A stretch of 64,000 bases of DNA. Origin: Microcella sp. Its GTDB lineage: Bacteria > Actinomycetota > Actinomycetes > Actinomycetales > Microbacteriaceae. A program made the position numbers and the translations under genes. Where the stretch lies: assembly GCF_025808395.1 (NCBI RefSeq), contig NZ_CP075524.1, forward strand, positions 1,054,001-1,118,000, in the 5' to 3' direction. How positions within the stretch are numbered: the first letter of the stretch is position 1; every line of letters starts with the position of its first letter. Under the pieces are notes generated by a model, which saw only the letters and a program-made list of their open reading frames with translations, ran no database searches and was not told the origin of the DNA. Of this stretch, positions 8,398 to 16,252 are shown in pieces.

Positions 8398-9921
8398 ATG
8401 GCGCCCCTTGCGATGCCCCGCTGGTCGGTGCGGTCGCGCATCCTCGCGGTGATCCTCATTGTGACGAGCCTCGGCATGGCTGTCTCGGGCTTCGCGGCCT
8501 ACGTGGTGCAGCGCGATCGCGTCCTGAGCGCGATCGATGCCGAACTGCTGGGCTCGGTCGAGGCCGCGCGCGCCATCGTCACCGGCGTCACAGTCGCTGC
8601 CGACGGCGACTCTACTGCGGTGGCCGACCTCGACACGACGACCTTCACCACGGTCGAGTCGGCGCTCAACGCGGTCATGTCTCGGCTCGTGCCCGGTCGC
8701 CACGAGAGCAGCGTGGCCATCATCGACGGCGTTGCACGATTCATTCCCGGCACCGAGATCGCCTTCCATCTCGAAGACGACCCAGACTTCATCGATCGTG
8801 TGTGGGCCGAAGCAGCGTCGGGCAGGGTCACGCTCGGCACCGCGATCACCAGCGTGGGCACGCTTCGCTACGTTTCGGTTCCGGTCACGATCGCGGGTGA
8901 CGATCAGGCAGGCACTTTCGTTGCGGCGGTGGATGCCCAACGGGCGGTCGACGAAGTGGCAGGCGCCTTTCTCACTTACGCCGGTCTAGCCCTGCTCTCG
9001 CTCGCCGCGATCGCGGTCGCCGGATGGTTCGTCGCCGGACGGCTGCTCGCGCCGATTCGAATACTCTCTGAGACGGCATCTCGCATCACGGCAGAAGACC
9101 TCTCTGAGCGCATCCCCGTCAATGGAAACGATGACGTGTCAGCGCTCACCGAGACGGTCAACGACATGCTTGACCGCATCGACGAGGCCATCACCGGTCA
9201 GCGCCAACTGCTCGATGACGTGCGGCACGAGTTGAAGACACCCATCACGATTGTGCGCGGCCACCTCGAGCTTCTCGACGAAAACAGCCCTGCCGATGTG
9301 CGAGCGGTACGCGAAATCGCCATCGACGAGCTCGACCGCATGACCGGCCTGGTCGATGACATCGACGCTCTCGCGAGAGCTGAGCGCGCGATCGAACTCG
9401 TCGAGGCCACTGATGTCGCCGACCTGACTGCGATGGTCTTCAGCAAGATGCAGGCGATCTCTGACCACGATTGGCAACTCGAAGGCGCGGCCGAGGTGGT
9501 CGCCAGAGTGTCGCCAAACCGCATCACGCAAGCCTGGCTGCAATTGGCCGACAATGCCGCGAAGTACTCGCCGGCGGGATCGGCGATCAGGGTGGGAAGC
9601 ACTCGCTACGACGCGAGCGTCGAATTCTGGGTGGCTGACGAAGGGCCCGGCATTCCGGACGGTGCAGAGCGCCGCATCTTCGAACGCTTTGGCCGTGCCG
9701 ACACCGGTCGCGGCATCAGTGGTTCGGGGCTCGGGCTGCCGATCGTCGCCGCAATCGCCCGCGCCCACGGAGGATACGTCAGTCTTGACACTTCGGCCTC
9801 TGGTGCTCGCTTCGGCATCGTCGTGCCGACCGTCGACGGCGGTTCAGCGCCGCCGCCAGCTCAGGGTTTCGATGCAGACCTCGACGACGCGCCCACTACC
9901 GATTCGAGGAGCACACCGTGA
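8398..9921 (+). CDS. two-component sensor histidine kinase
   Basis: Membrane sensor kinase of 507 aa. An N-terminal transmembrane helix (about 12-32) is followed by an extracytoplasmic sensor region (about 33-190) and a second helix (about 195-218). Then come a HAMP domain, a HisKA box with phosphoacceptor His in DDVRHELKTP (about residue 277), and an HATPase domain with N box DNAAKYSP, G1 ADEGPGIP and G2 GSGLGLPI. ATG at 8398 is preferred because GATAAT sits exactly 6 nt upstream, consistent with a leaderless mRNA. The upstream in-frame GTG at 8341 overlaps the regulatory motif. The stop overlaps the response-regulator start (GTGA). Confidence 0.94.
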   Translation: MAPLAMPRWSVRSRILAVILIVTSLGMAVSGFAAYVVQRDRVLSAIDAELLGSVEAARAIVTGVTVAADGDSTAVADLDTTTFTTVESALNAVMSRLVPGRHESSVAIIDGVARFIPGTEIAFHLEDDPDFIDRVWAEAASGRVTLGTAITSVGTLRYVSVPVTIAGDDQAGTFVAAVDAQRAVDEVAGAFLTYAGLALLSLAAIAVAGWFVAGRLLAPIRILSETASRITAEDLSERIPVNGNDDVSALTETVNDMLDRIDEAITGQRQLLDDVRHELKTPITIVRGHLELLDENSPADVRAVREIAIDELDRMTGLVDDIDALARAERAIELVEATDVADLTAMVFSKMQAISDHDWQLEGAAEVVARVSPNRITQAWLQLADNAAKYSPAGSAIRVGSTRYDASVEFWVADEGPGIPDGAERRIFERFGRADTGRGISGSGLGLPIVAAIARAHGGYVSLDTSASGARFGIVVPTVDGGSAPPPAQGFDADLDDAPTTDSRSTP

Positions 9922-10580
9922 CCAGCATCTTGATCGTCGAGGATGAGACGCGAATCTCAACCTTCATCGAGAAGGGCCTCGCGGCTGCGGGCTACACGCC
10001 CACGGTCGTCACGGATGGGCGCGCCGCGCTCGACTACGTCGCCACGGGGTCATTCGATCTCGTGCTGCTCGATGTTGGGCTACCCGGAATCGACGGATTT
10101 GAGGTGCTCACTCGCCTGCGAGCGAACGGCGAGACAATGCCGATCATCATGCTCACCGCACGTACTGCAGTCGACGACACGGTGGCCGGTCTCGACGGCG
10201 GCGCCAACGACTACCTGCCGAAGCCGTTCAAGTTCGACGAGCTCGTGGCCCGCATCCGCCTGCGTCTGCGTGAATCGAGCCAACAGGCCGTCGCCGAGAC
10301 CGTGCTTCGGCACGGTGACCTCGCTCTCGACCTGACGACGAGACGTGTGAGTGTCGGCACGGTCACGAATGATCTCTCCGCTCGAGAGTTCGCCCTCGCC
10401 GAGCAGTTCTTGCGCCACCCCGATCAGGTGCTGTCGCGCGAGCAGCTGCTGAGCAGGGTGTGGGGGTTCGACTTCGACCCCGGCTCGAACGTCGTGGATG
10501 TCTATGTGCGCTACTTGCGCGGCAAGATCGGAGCCGATCGCATCGAGACAGTGCGGGGGATGGGTTATCGACTGGTCTGA
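9918..10580 (+). CDS. OmpR/PhoB family response regulator
   Basis: Cognate regulator of the preceding kinase (220 aa). The receiver domain (1-115) has the acidic pair in VEDE, phosphoacceptor Asp at about 52 (LLDVGLPG), conserved Thr in LTAR and Lys in LPKPF. The C-terminal winged helix (about 130-220) carries LSREQLLSRVWG and the terminal RTVRGxGYRL-type wing (ETVRGMGYRLV). The GTG start overlaps the kinase stop by 4 nt. The shared 17-bp motif suggests it controls its own operon and the convergent exported-protein gene. Confidence 0.95.
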   Translation: MTSILIVEDETRISTFIEKGLAAAGYTPTVVTDGRAALDYVATGSFDLVLLDVGLPGIDGFEVLTRLRANGETMPIIMLTARTAVDDTVAGLDGGANDYLPKPFKFDELVARIRLRLRESSQQAVAETVLRHGDLALDLTTRRVSVGTVTNDLSAREFALAEQFLRHPDQVLSREQLLSRVWGFDFDPGSNVVDVYVRYLRGKIGADRIETVRGMGYRLV

Positions 10581-10590
10581 GCGCCGAGCG

Positions 10591-10932
10591 TCAGTCTGCC
10601 GAGTCGACGCTCGCAGGGCTCGGCGGGCTGACTGACGACGCGGGCTGCGGAGCTACCGGCTGAGCTGGCGGCGCGGGTGCGGGCACCACTGTGGGAGCTG
10701 ATGCGGGCTCGGTCGGCTGCCCGGGCTCGACACTCGACTCTCCATCGAGAGTGACGTAGCGGCCCGAACCTTTCAGCTCGCCCGGCACTGTTGAGATGGG
10801 GGGAACCTCTGCGGTCGTCATCGAGTCGACCAAGGGCACAGCGTTCGCGATTCCGACGGCGCCGCTCGCGAGTGCACCGATGCCGAGTGCAGACGCAGCT
10901 GTGATCGCTATCCAGCGCGGTGCGGTCGCCAT
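10591..10932 (-). CDS. small exported Pro/Ala-rich protein, unknown function
   Basis: A 113-aa protein with a signal peptide or membrane anchor (about 8-32, ending ANA) followed by a low-complexity region rich in Pro, Ala, Val and Ser. No known domain is recognised. The ATG at 10932 is supported by the AGGGGAA site 8 nt upstream. It is convergent with the response regulator, 10 bp apart. Its upstream region carries the 17-bp motif also found before the two-component operon and a CACACT -10 candidate (10966-10961), so it is probably a target of that system. Confidence 0.75.
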   Translation of the reverse strand: MATAPRWIAITAASALGIGALASGAVGIANAVPLVDSMTTAEVPPISTVPGELKGSGRYVTLDGESSVEPGQPTEPASAPTVVPAPAPPAQPVAPQPASSVSPPSPASVDSAD

Positions 10933-10996
10933 CGTCAGTTCCCCTCAGTTCGTCACCACCAGTGTGCGCGACCAGCATGAGAAGGATCGTGCTACG

Positions 10997-11013
10997 GAAT
11001 GAGAAAACTCTCA
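10997..11013 (-). promoter_or_regulatory. second copy of the 17-bp two-component motif
   Basis: On the minus strand TGAGAGTTTTCTCATTC differs from the copy at 8342-8358 by one base and retains TGAGA-N4-TCTCA. It lies 65 bp before the exported-protein start and about 30 bp before a CACACT -10 candidate, close to the spacing in the first copy. Confidence 0.6.
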
Positions 11014-11018
11014 TGAGC

Positions 11019-12251
11019 TCACCACGACGAGCCAGTGAGGGGCCTCTCGTCTGCATGGACGACACGGTGGGCGCGCTCGAGAAGTTCGGCGGCTCCGGCA
11101 GACCCCGCCGCTGATCGCGAGAGTGCATGGCCCAGCAACTGAGTGGCGGCGATGGCGTGAGCGCGATCGGTGAACCCGGCTTCTGAGGCCGAGAACCAGC
11201 GTCGTCGCCAGCCGTCAGCGAGCACCGAGCATCGACGGGCCCGCACCGTGGCGCCACTGCCCCCGTCATGCACGACCGTGGCGATCAGATGGGCATACAG
11301 CGCCGCAGCGTCGTCAGCAGGGTCACCCCAGCCAGAGGTGTCGATGTCGAGAACGCCGGTGATGGCAGTCGGCTTGTCGGGGTCGACGAGCAGCTGCGCC
11401 AGGTGCAGGTCGCCGTGCACTGTCATCGACGGCGGTGGTGCGCCACCCGCACGATACCGGCGCGTGATGGTTCTGACAGTGCGTTCGATGAGCCCATCAT
11501 GCTCGGGCAACTGCTCGATCAGGCGGTCTTCATACCAGTCGATTCGGCGCACGAGCGAGGCACGAGCAGCCGCCGTCGACGGCACGCTTGCGATTCCCGA
11601 GACAACTCGCTCGATCTCGTCGAGCAACGCGGCCGGATGCTGCACCCGGTCGAGCACCGAAATGACCTCAGCACCGTCGAGGGCTTCGAGCGCGACGAGC
11701 CCCTCTTCGCTCCAGCCGAGTACTGCGGGCACCGCGACCCTGTTCTCGCGCCAGAGGGTGTGCTTAGCCTGCAACGGCTCAGCTGCGGGCGGGCGAACGA
11801 CCTTCAAGAAATATGCCGTGCCGGTGGTGTCGACTCGCACCACCGCGCGCTTGCCTGGCCGATACGCCGCGAGGCTGACGCGCAAGTCGTCGACGGGCAG
11901 TCCCAGTCTGGCAAGCACCACTCCCGCCGCTTCGGCGTACACCGCGGTTCGGAGGGCTGGGAGAGCGGGGTCTGCTGGGTAGACCCAGACATCGACCTTC
12001 TCTCCCGTCGAAGGATTACTGAGCGTCAAGACACCTGGTCGAGTCGCTTCAGGAGGCGAGGTCTCGACGAACACCGTGTGTTCGGCCGTCGAACCGGCAT
12101 CGTCGATCATGCTCACCCGGTACCCGTGGGTGAAGCCGTTGCCCGTCGGCTCGACCTGAAGTGCATGAGCGTCGACCAGTCGGGACTCGAGCGACGTAGC
12201 AACCGCTTCGAGAACATCTCGATGCCGCAATCGCCCCCCCGGTGATGTCAC
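11019..12251 (-). CDS. aminoglycoside phosphotransferase (APH)-like kinase
   Basis: Cytosolic protein of about 410 aa with an APH/choline-kinase-like fold. The catalytic loop reads VHGDLHLAQLLVD and the metal-binding DFG-equivalent is GVLDIDTSGWGDP. The N-lobe Lys is probably in YFLKVVRP. The substrate is unknown; such proteins may phosphorylate sugars, antibiotics or metabolites. GTG at 12251 is chosen because CAGAAT lies 6 nt upstream, fitting the leaderless pattern; GTG at 12278 is also open. The stop lies within 10 bp of the regulatory motif for the next gene. Confidence 0.78.
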   Translation of the reverse strand: MTSPGGRLRHRDVLEAVATSLESRLVDAHALQVEPTGNGFTHGYRVSMIDDAGSTAEHTVFVETSPPEATRPGVLTLSNPSTGEKVDVWVYPADPALPALRTAVYAEAAGVVLARLGLPVDDLRVSLAAYRPGKRAVVRVDTTGTAYFLKVVRPPAAEPLQAKHTLWRENRVAVPAVLGWSEEGLVALEALDGAEVISVLDRVQHPAALLDEIERVVSGIASVPSTAAARASLVRRIDWYEDRLIEQLPEHDGLIERTVRTITRRYRAGGAPPPSMTVHGDLHLAQLLVDPDKPTAITGVLDIDTSGWGDPADDAAALYAHLIATVVHDGGSGATVRARRCSVLADGWRRRWFSASEAGFTDRAHAIAATQLLGHALSRSAAGSAGAAELLERAHRVVHADERPLTGSSW

Positions 12252-12443
12252 CCTTCCATTCTGCCTGGTCGCGAGCACCCGGTTCGTTCACCGGCGGCGA
12301 GTCGCGACACCCCCTGTTGCGGGGCTCCCGGTTGAAGTCTTGACGGAGTATCATGAAATTCGAGCACCGGTCATCGAGGCCGTGCAGAGGCGCACCCGAG
12401 CGCCCCACCCTTTATCCCGACACCCAGCGGGAGGCGACGAAGC

Positions 12444-12707
12444 ATGATTGCTCTTGCCGTGACCGCTGCCACCCTCGTGTTGGTCGGCGCGCTCGTTGTC
12501 TCGCTCGAGCGCCACCGGCGACTGACTCCGATCACCGCTCTCATCACCGGGCTTGCGACGCTGGCAATCGTGCTCGGCGCCATCACGACAACGATTGCCG
12601 CGGCAGACCCCGCCTTCGCCACCGGACCGAAACGCGGTGCGGTCAACCAGCCGCTGATCGAACGCGTCGTCGACGTCGAGCTTCCGCTGCCTCAGCCGCT
12701 CGACTGA
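12444..12707 (+). CDS. small membrane protein, hypothetical
   Basis: An 87-aa protein with two predicted hydrophobic helices (about 2-20 and 30-54), a short basic loop between them, and a polar C-terminal tail. No family is recognised. The start is supported by a strong GGAGG site 10 nt before the ATG. It is convergent with the GH3 gene and overlaps its 3' end by 16 bp. Confidence 0.7.
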   Translation: MIALAVTAATLVLVGALVVSLERHRRLTPITALITGLATLAIVLGAITTTIAAADPAFATGPKRGAVNQPLIERVVDVELPLPQPLD

Positions 12708-13939
12708 TCGCCACCGGCCTCAGAGCTACCCCAGCACTTCGGCCCGCAATCGATGAAGGGCCCGATCTCGACGCTCGCGTCGCGGCGCAGACCGAGCACG
12801 CGATGCAGCGAGGCGTCGATGCGTGACTCATCAAGCCGACCGTCATCGACTGCGGCGGCGAGCGCCGTCACCAGGCCAGAGAGGTCGACGCCCACCGTCG
12901 ACGGGTCACCAGGCAGTACGTAGAGCAGAAGATCATTGCCCGCGGCGAGCGCACGCACGCCGTTCTCGACGGGGTCGCGATAGTCAGCAATGCCTGAGCG
13001 CTGCAGCATCAGCAAGTCGTCAGTGACGATCACACCGTCAAAGCCGAGTTCGTGCCTCAAGATTGCCACCCACGTCGGCGAGAGCGACGCGGGCAAGGGG
13101 CTGATTCGAGAGAACTGCAAGTGCCCCATCATGACGAGCTGGGCACCCTCGGCGATGCCTGCGCGAAAGGGCACGGCGTGCGTGGCACGCCATTCGGTCA
13201 TTCCGATTGACGAGTGAGGAATGCTGACATGCGAATCGTCGGGGCTGGCGCCATGACCGGGAAAGTGCTTGAGAGTGGAGAGAACGATGCCCCGCTCGCC
13301 GCGAACCGCCGCTGCGACACGATCAGCAGAGGCGTCGGGAGACTCGCCGAGCGTTCGGCTCATGATGAACGACGACCGGTCGGGGGTGACGTCGGCCACG
13401 ATGCCAAAGTTGATCAGCACGCCGGCCTGGGCGACCAGGGACGAGCGTTCACGAAACGCGTCTTCAGCGGCCTCTGGCGGCAAGTCGCGCAGTGCTCGCG
13501 CGGCCGGAGCGTTGTCCTCGCGCAATCGTCGAACGATGCCGCCCTCTTGATCGATCGCTGTGAGAACCGGCAGGCCAACCTCACTGTTCAGCGCTGAAGT
13601 CAGGCCCGCCACCACGGGAGCAAGACCGGCGATGTTGTCACCCATCAGAATCACGCCAGCGAAACCATGAGCGTCGACCACGTCACGGATGCGTGCGGGG
13701 TCGGTGCCGGGAACGTGAATCATGACGAGCGCCGCGACCTTCTGCTCGATGCTCATGGTGGCAATGCGCTGCTGCAGGTAGATCTCACGCACGTCGAGTG
13801 CGGCGGGCGCACCCACCAGCCGAGCCGGCGCTGGCGCCGCATCATGGTCGGTCGAATGAGCAGTGCACGCTGTTGTGCCGACGAGAGCGCCGACCATGAC
13901 AGCTGCGGCGACTGCTCGCCACCTCACGCGTCGTCGCAT
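12692..13939 (-). CDS. glycoside hydrolase family 3 lipoprotein (beta-N-acetylhexosaminidase-like)
   Basis: Exported lipoprotein of 415 aa, lipobox GTTAC at about residues 19-23. The GH3 domain includes the NagZ-type motif KHFPGHGASPDDSH (general acid His-Asp dyad) and the nucleophile Asp in VIVTDDLLM. GH3 enzymes with this motif remove beta-N-acetylglucosamine, for example from muropeptides. Anchoring outside the membrane fits a role in cell-wall turnover, which is inference. The start at ATG 13939 places the signal peptide at the N-terminus; a much longer open frame upstream has no homology. It diverges from the UbiA gene over 42 bp. Confidence 0.9.
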   Translation of the reverse strand: MRRRVRWRAVAAAVMVGALVGTTACTAHSTDHDAAPAPARLVGAPAALDVREIYLQQRIATMSIEQKVAALVMIHVPGTDPARIRDVVDAHGFAGVILMGDNIAGLAPVVAGLTSALNSEVGLPVLTAIDQEGGIVRRLREDNAPAARALRDLPPEAAEDAFRERSSLVAQAGVLINFGIVADVTPDRSSFIMSRTLGESPDASADRVAAAVRGERGIVLSTLKHFPGHGASPDDSHVSIPHSSIGMTEWRATHAVPFRAGIAEGAQLVMMGHLQFSRISPLPASLSPTWVAILRHELGFDGVIVTDDLLMLQRSGIADYRDPVENGVRALAAGNDLLLYVLPGDPSTVGVDLSGLVTALAAAVDDGRLDESRIDASLHRVLGLRRDASVEIGPFIDCGPKCWGSSEAGGDQSSG

Positions 13940-13981
13940 GGCCTGATCGTATCCCGCCCTGGCCCCCGTACGATGGGCCGC

Positions 13982-14827
13982 ATGGTGCGTGGCACGAGTG
14001 CGAAGGTGCGCGCGGTGGTGGGTGCTGCGCACATCGGCCCCAGCATTGTGGTCACCACAGTGACCGTCGTACTCGCCCTGTTGAGCGGCCTCGAACCGCT
14101 GCGCGTCGTCGCGGTGGCCCTCATGATGGCCTTCAACCAGTTGTCGATTGGCTGGTCGAATGATGCGATCGATGCTCATCGAGACGCCGACGCGCACCGC
14201 ATCGATAAACCACTCGTGCGAGGCGACATCAGCTCTCGCATTGTGCTGTCTCTGGCGATCTCGGCTGCCGCGCTCTCGGTTCTCATCTCGCTCACCCTCG
14301 GGCCGATATTGGCGATGGTGCATCTCATCGCACTGGCGGGAGGTTGGGCGTACAACCTGGGTCTCAAGCGCACCATCGCCGCCACGGCCTGCTACATCGT
14401 GAGCTTCGGCTTGATTCCGGTGATCGTGACGAGCGCTCGAGAAGACGCAACTCTGGCGCCATGGTGGGCGATCGCGATGGGCAGTCTGCTCGGTCTCGCC
14501 GCGCACTTCACCAACGTGCTGCCTGACCTCGACGCCGATCGCCGGCACGGCATCCGATCATTGCCTCATCTCTTGGGGGCTCGCCTGGCAGGAAGCATCG
14601 CTCTCACCGCGTTGGCCGCTGCAGGGGCACTGGGCGTGCTCGCGCCCCTCGAGATTTCTCTACTCGCGATCGTGGGCGCCTCGGCGACGGCGGCTCTGCT
14701 CATCACCGGGGCGGTGATTCTGGTTCGGGCACCGCAGTCTCGTGCACTCTTCCGCGTGATCATGCTGTCGGCCCTTGCCGCTGTGGTGACTCTCGCGGGC
14801 TCGGCGGGCTCGTTCGTCGTCACCTAG
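13982..14827 (+). CDS. UbiA family prenyltransferase
   Basis: Polytopic membrane enzyme (281 aa) of the UbiA superfamily that transfers a polyprenyl group to an aromatic or other acceptor. Both Asp-rich motifs are visible: NDAIDAHRDADAHRIDKP (about 58-75) and DLDADRRHG (about 180). The acceptor is not clear; the divergence from MenA and the lack of men neighbours leave this open. ATG 13982 follows a TACGAT box by 7 nt; ATG 13973 is an alternative. The 3' end overlaps the convergent DHA2 transporter gene by 8 bp. Confidence 0.87.
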   Translation: MVRGTSAKVRAVVGAAHIGPSIVVTTVTVVLALLSGLEPLRVVAVALMMAFNQLSIGWSNDAIDAHRDADAHRIDKPLVRGDISSRIVLSLAISAAALSVLISLTLGPILAMVHLIALAGGWAYNLGLKRTIAATACYIVSFGLIPVIVTSAREDATLAPWWAIAMGSLLGLAAHFTNVLPDLDADRRHGIRSLPHLLGARLAGSIALTALAAAGALGVLAPLEISLLAIVGASATAALLITGAVILVRAPQSRALFRVIMLSALAAVVTLAGSAGSFVVT

Positions 14828-16178
14828 TCGCCACGCCGGGCCGTCTGATGCCGATGGCCGAGATCACCCCACCCACCACCATGAGTGATGCGCACAGCAC
14901 GAGCGCTCGATCGAGCCACTCGGGGTTCACCGTTGTGCCGACCACCGCACCCAGCAGGGCAATGGCGACAAGCCCTGAGATGCGCGACACCGCGTTGTTG
15001 ACGGCCGACGCGATGCCTGAGCGCGCGGGATCGATCGCGCCGAGCACGGCCGATGTCAGCGGCGCCACCGTGATCGCGAGCCCGAGCCCTAGCGCGACGA
15101 CACCGACGAGCGCTTGGCTCACGAAGTCGAACGGCTCGTCGATCGCGAGCATCGACACCAGCCCGCCAGCGGCCACGAGTGGCCCCGCCGTCATGAACCA
15201 GCGAGAGCCGTACCTGCCGGCAAGTCTTCCGAACAGCGAGGAGAACACGATGAGCATGATCGTCACTGGCAGCATCGTGAGCCCTGACTGGGTGGCAGAC
15301 AACCCCGCAATCTGTTGCAGAAAGAGCACGATCACGAGGGTCGACAGAGACAGCGATGCGTAGATGGCGACCGTGGCGAGATTGCCGACGGCGAAATTGC
15401 GCTGGCGGAACAGTGCCAGGGGCATCATCGGATGCTGAGCCGTCGCTTGGCGCACGATGAAGCCGAACAGGCTCAGGCCGCCGACCACCAGTGGAATGAT
15501 GACCAGCGGCGAACCCCAGCCGTAGTTCGCTTGCTCGATGAGGCCGAACACCACTCCCCCGAGACCCACGGCACCGAGAGCGGCGCCCACCAGGTCGAGA
15601 GGTACCTTCACGACGGCTGGCTCGTTGCGCAGGGGGGCCATCAGCAGCATCGTCGCGGCAATAGGCAGCACGTTGATGAGGAAGACCCATCGCCAACTCA
15701 CGAGATCTGTCAGTAGCCCGCCGACCACGGGTCCGACGATGAACGCCGCCGAGGTCCACGCCGTCCAGAGCCCAATCGCTCGAGCCTGACTCTCACCGCG
15801 GTGGCTCGCCATGATGAGGGCGAGAGAGCTGGGCACGAGCAGAGCGCCCGCGGCACCCTGGGCTGCTCGAGCCACGATCAGTAGTTCTGCCGTCGGAGCG
15901 AGTCCGCACGCGATCGAGGTGATCGCGAAGCCAATGAGCCCGATGCGCAGCACGGCGATGCGCCCCAGAAGGTCAGAGAGCGAGCCCGCCAGCAGAATGA
16001 GCGCACCCAGCGTGATCAGGTAGGCGTCGACGACCCACTGCTGTACGGGCAGCCCTCCGCCCAACTCGTCGGTGATGGCAGGCAGTGCCACGGTCACGAT
16101 CGATCCGTCAAGAAAGGCGACGAACGCTGCCAGGATGGCGACAAGCAACACTCGCCGATTGAGCGGGGTCGTCTCCAT
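14820..16178 (-). CDS. MFS transporter, DHA2 (EmrB/QacA) type
   Basis: Proton-driven efflux protein of 452 aa with about 14 hydrophobic helices. The DHA2 signature LDGSIVTVALPAI lies in helix 1, motif A in LSDLLGRIAVLRIG, and motif C in GPVVGGLL. It may export drugs or lipophilic compounds. ATG 16178 is used; an in-frame TTG at 16190 could extend it by 4 residues. It is divergent from the P-type ATPase gene, with 74 bp between. No linked regulator is seen. Confidence 0.9.
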   Translation of the reverse strand: METTPLNRRVLLVAILAAFVAFLDGSIVTVALPAITDELGGGLPVQQWVVDAYLITLGALILLAGSLSDLLGRIAVLRIGLIGFAITSIACGLAPTAELLIVARAAQGAAGALLVPSSLALIMASHRGESQARAIGLWTAWTSAAFIVGPVVGGLLTDLVSWRWVFLINVLPIAATMLLMAPLRNEPAVVKVPLDLVGAALGAVGLGGVVFGLIEQANYGWGSPLVIIPLVVGGLSLFGFIVRQATAQHPMMPLALFRQRNFAVGNLATVAIYASLSLSTLVIVLFLQQIAGLSATQSGLTMLPVTIMLIVFSSLFGRLAGRYGSRWFMTAGPLVAAGGLVSMLAIDEPFDFVSQALVGVVALGLGLAITVAPLTSAVLGAIDPARSGIASAVNNAVSRISGLVAIALLGAVVGTTVNPEWLDRALVLCASLMVVGGVISAIGIRRPGVATR

Positions 16179-16252
16179 GCGCTCAGTCAAGCACGGCGAA
16201 GTGGGGTCTAAGGGCCCGAGCCTCGGCGCGACTCGGCAAGTACCATCGGGCT

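Noticed and set aside
13940..14548. 203-residue N-terminal extension of the GH3 lipoprotein
   Set aside because: It is antisense to UbiA and would bury the lipoprotein signal peptide; ATG 13939 gives a normal start.
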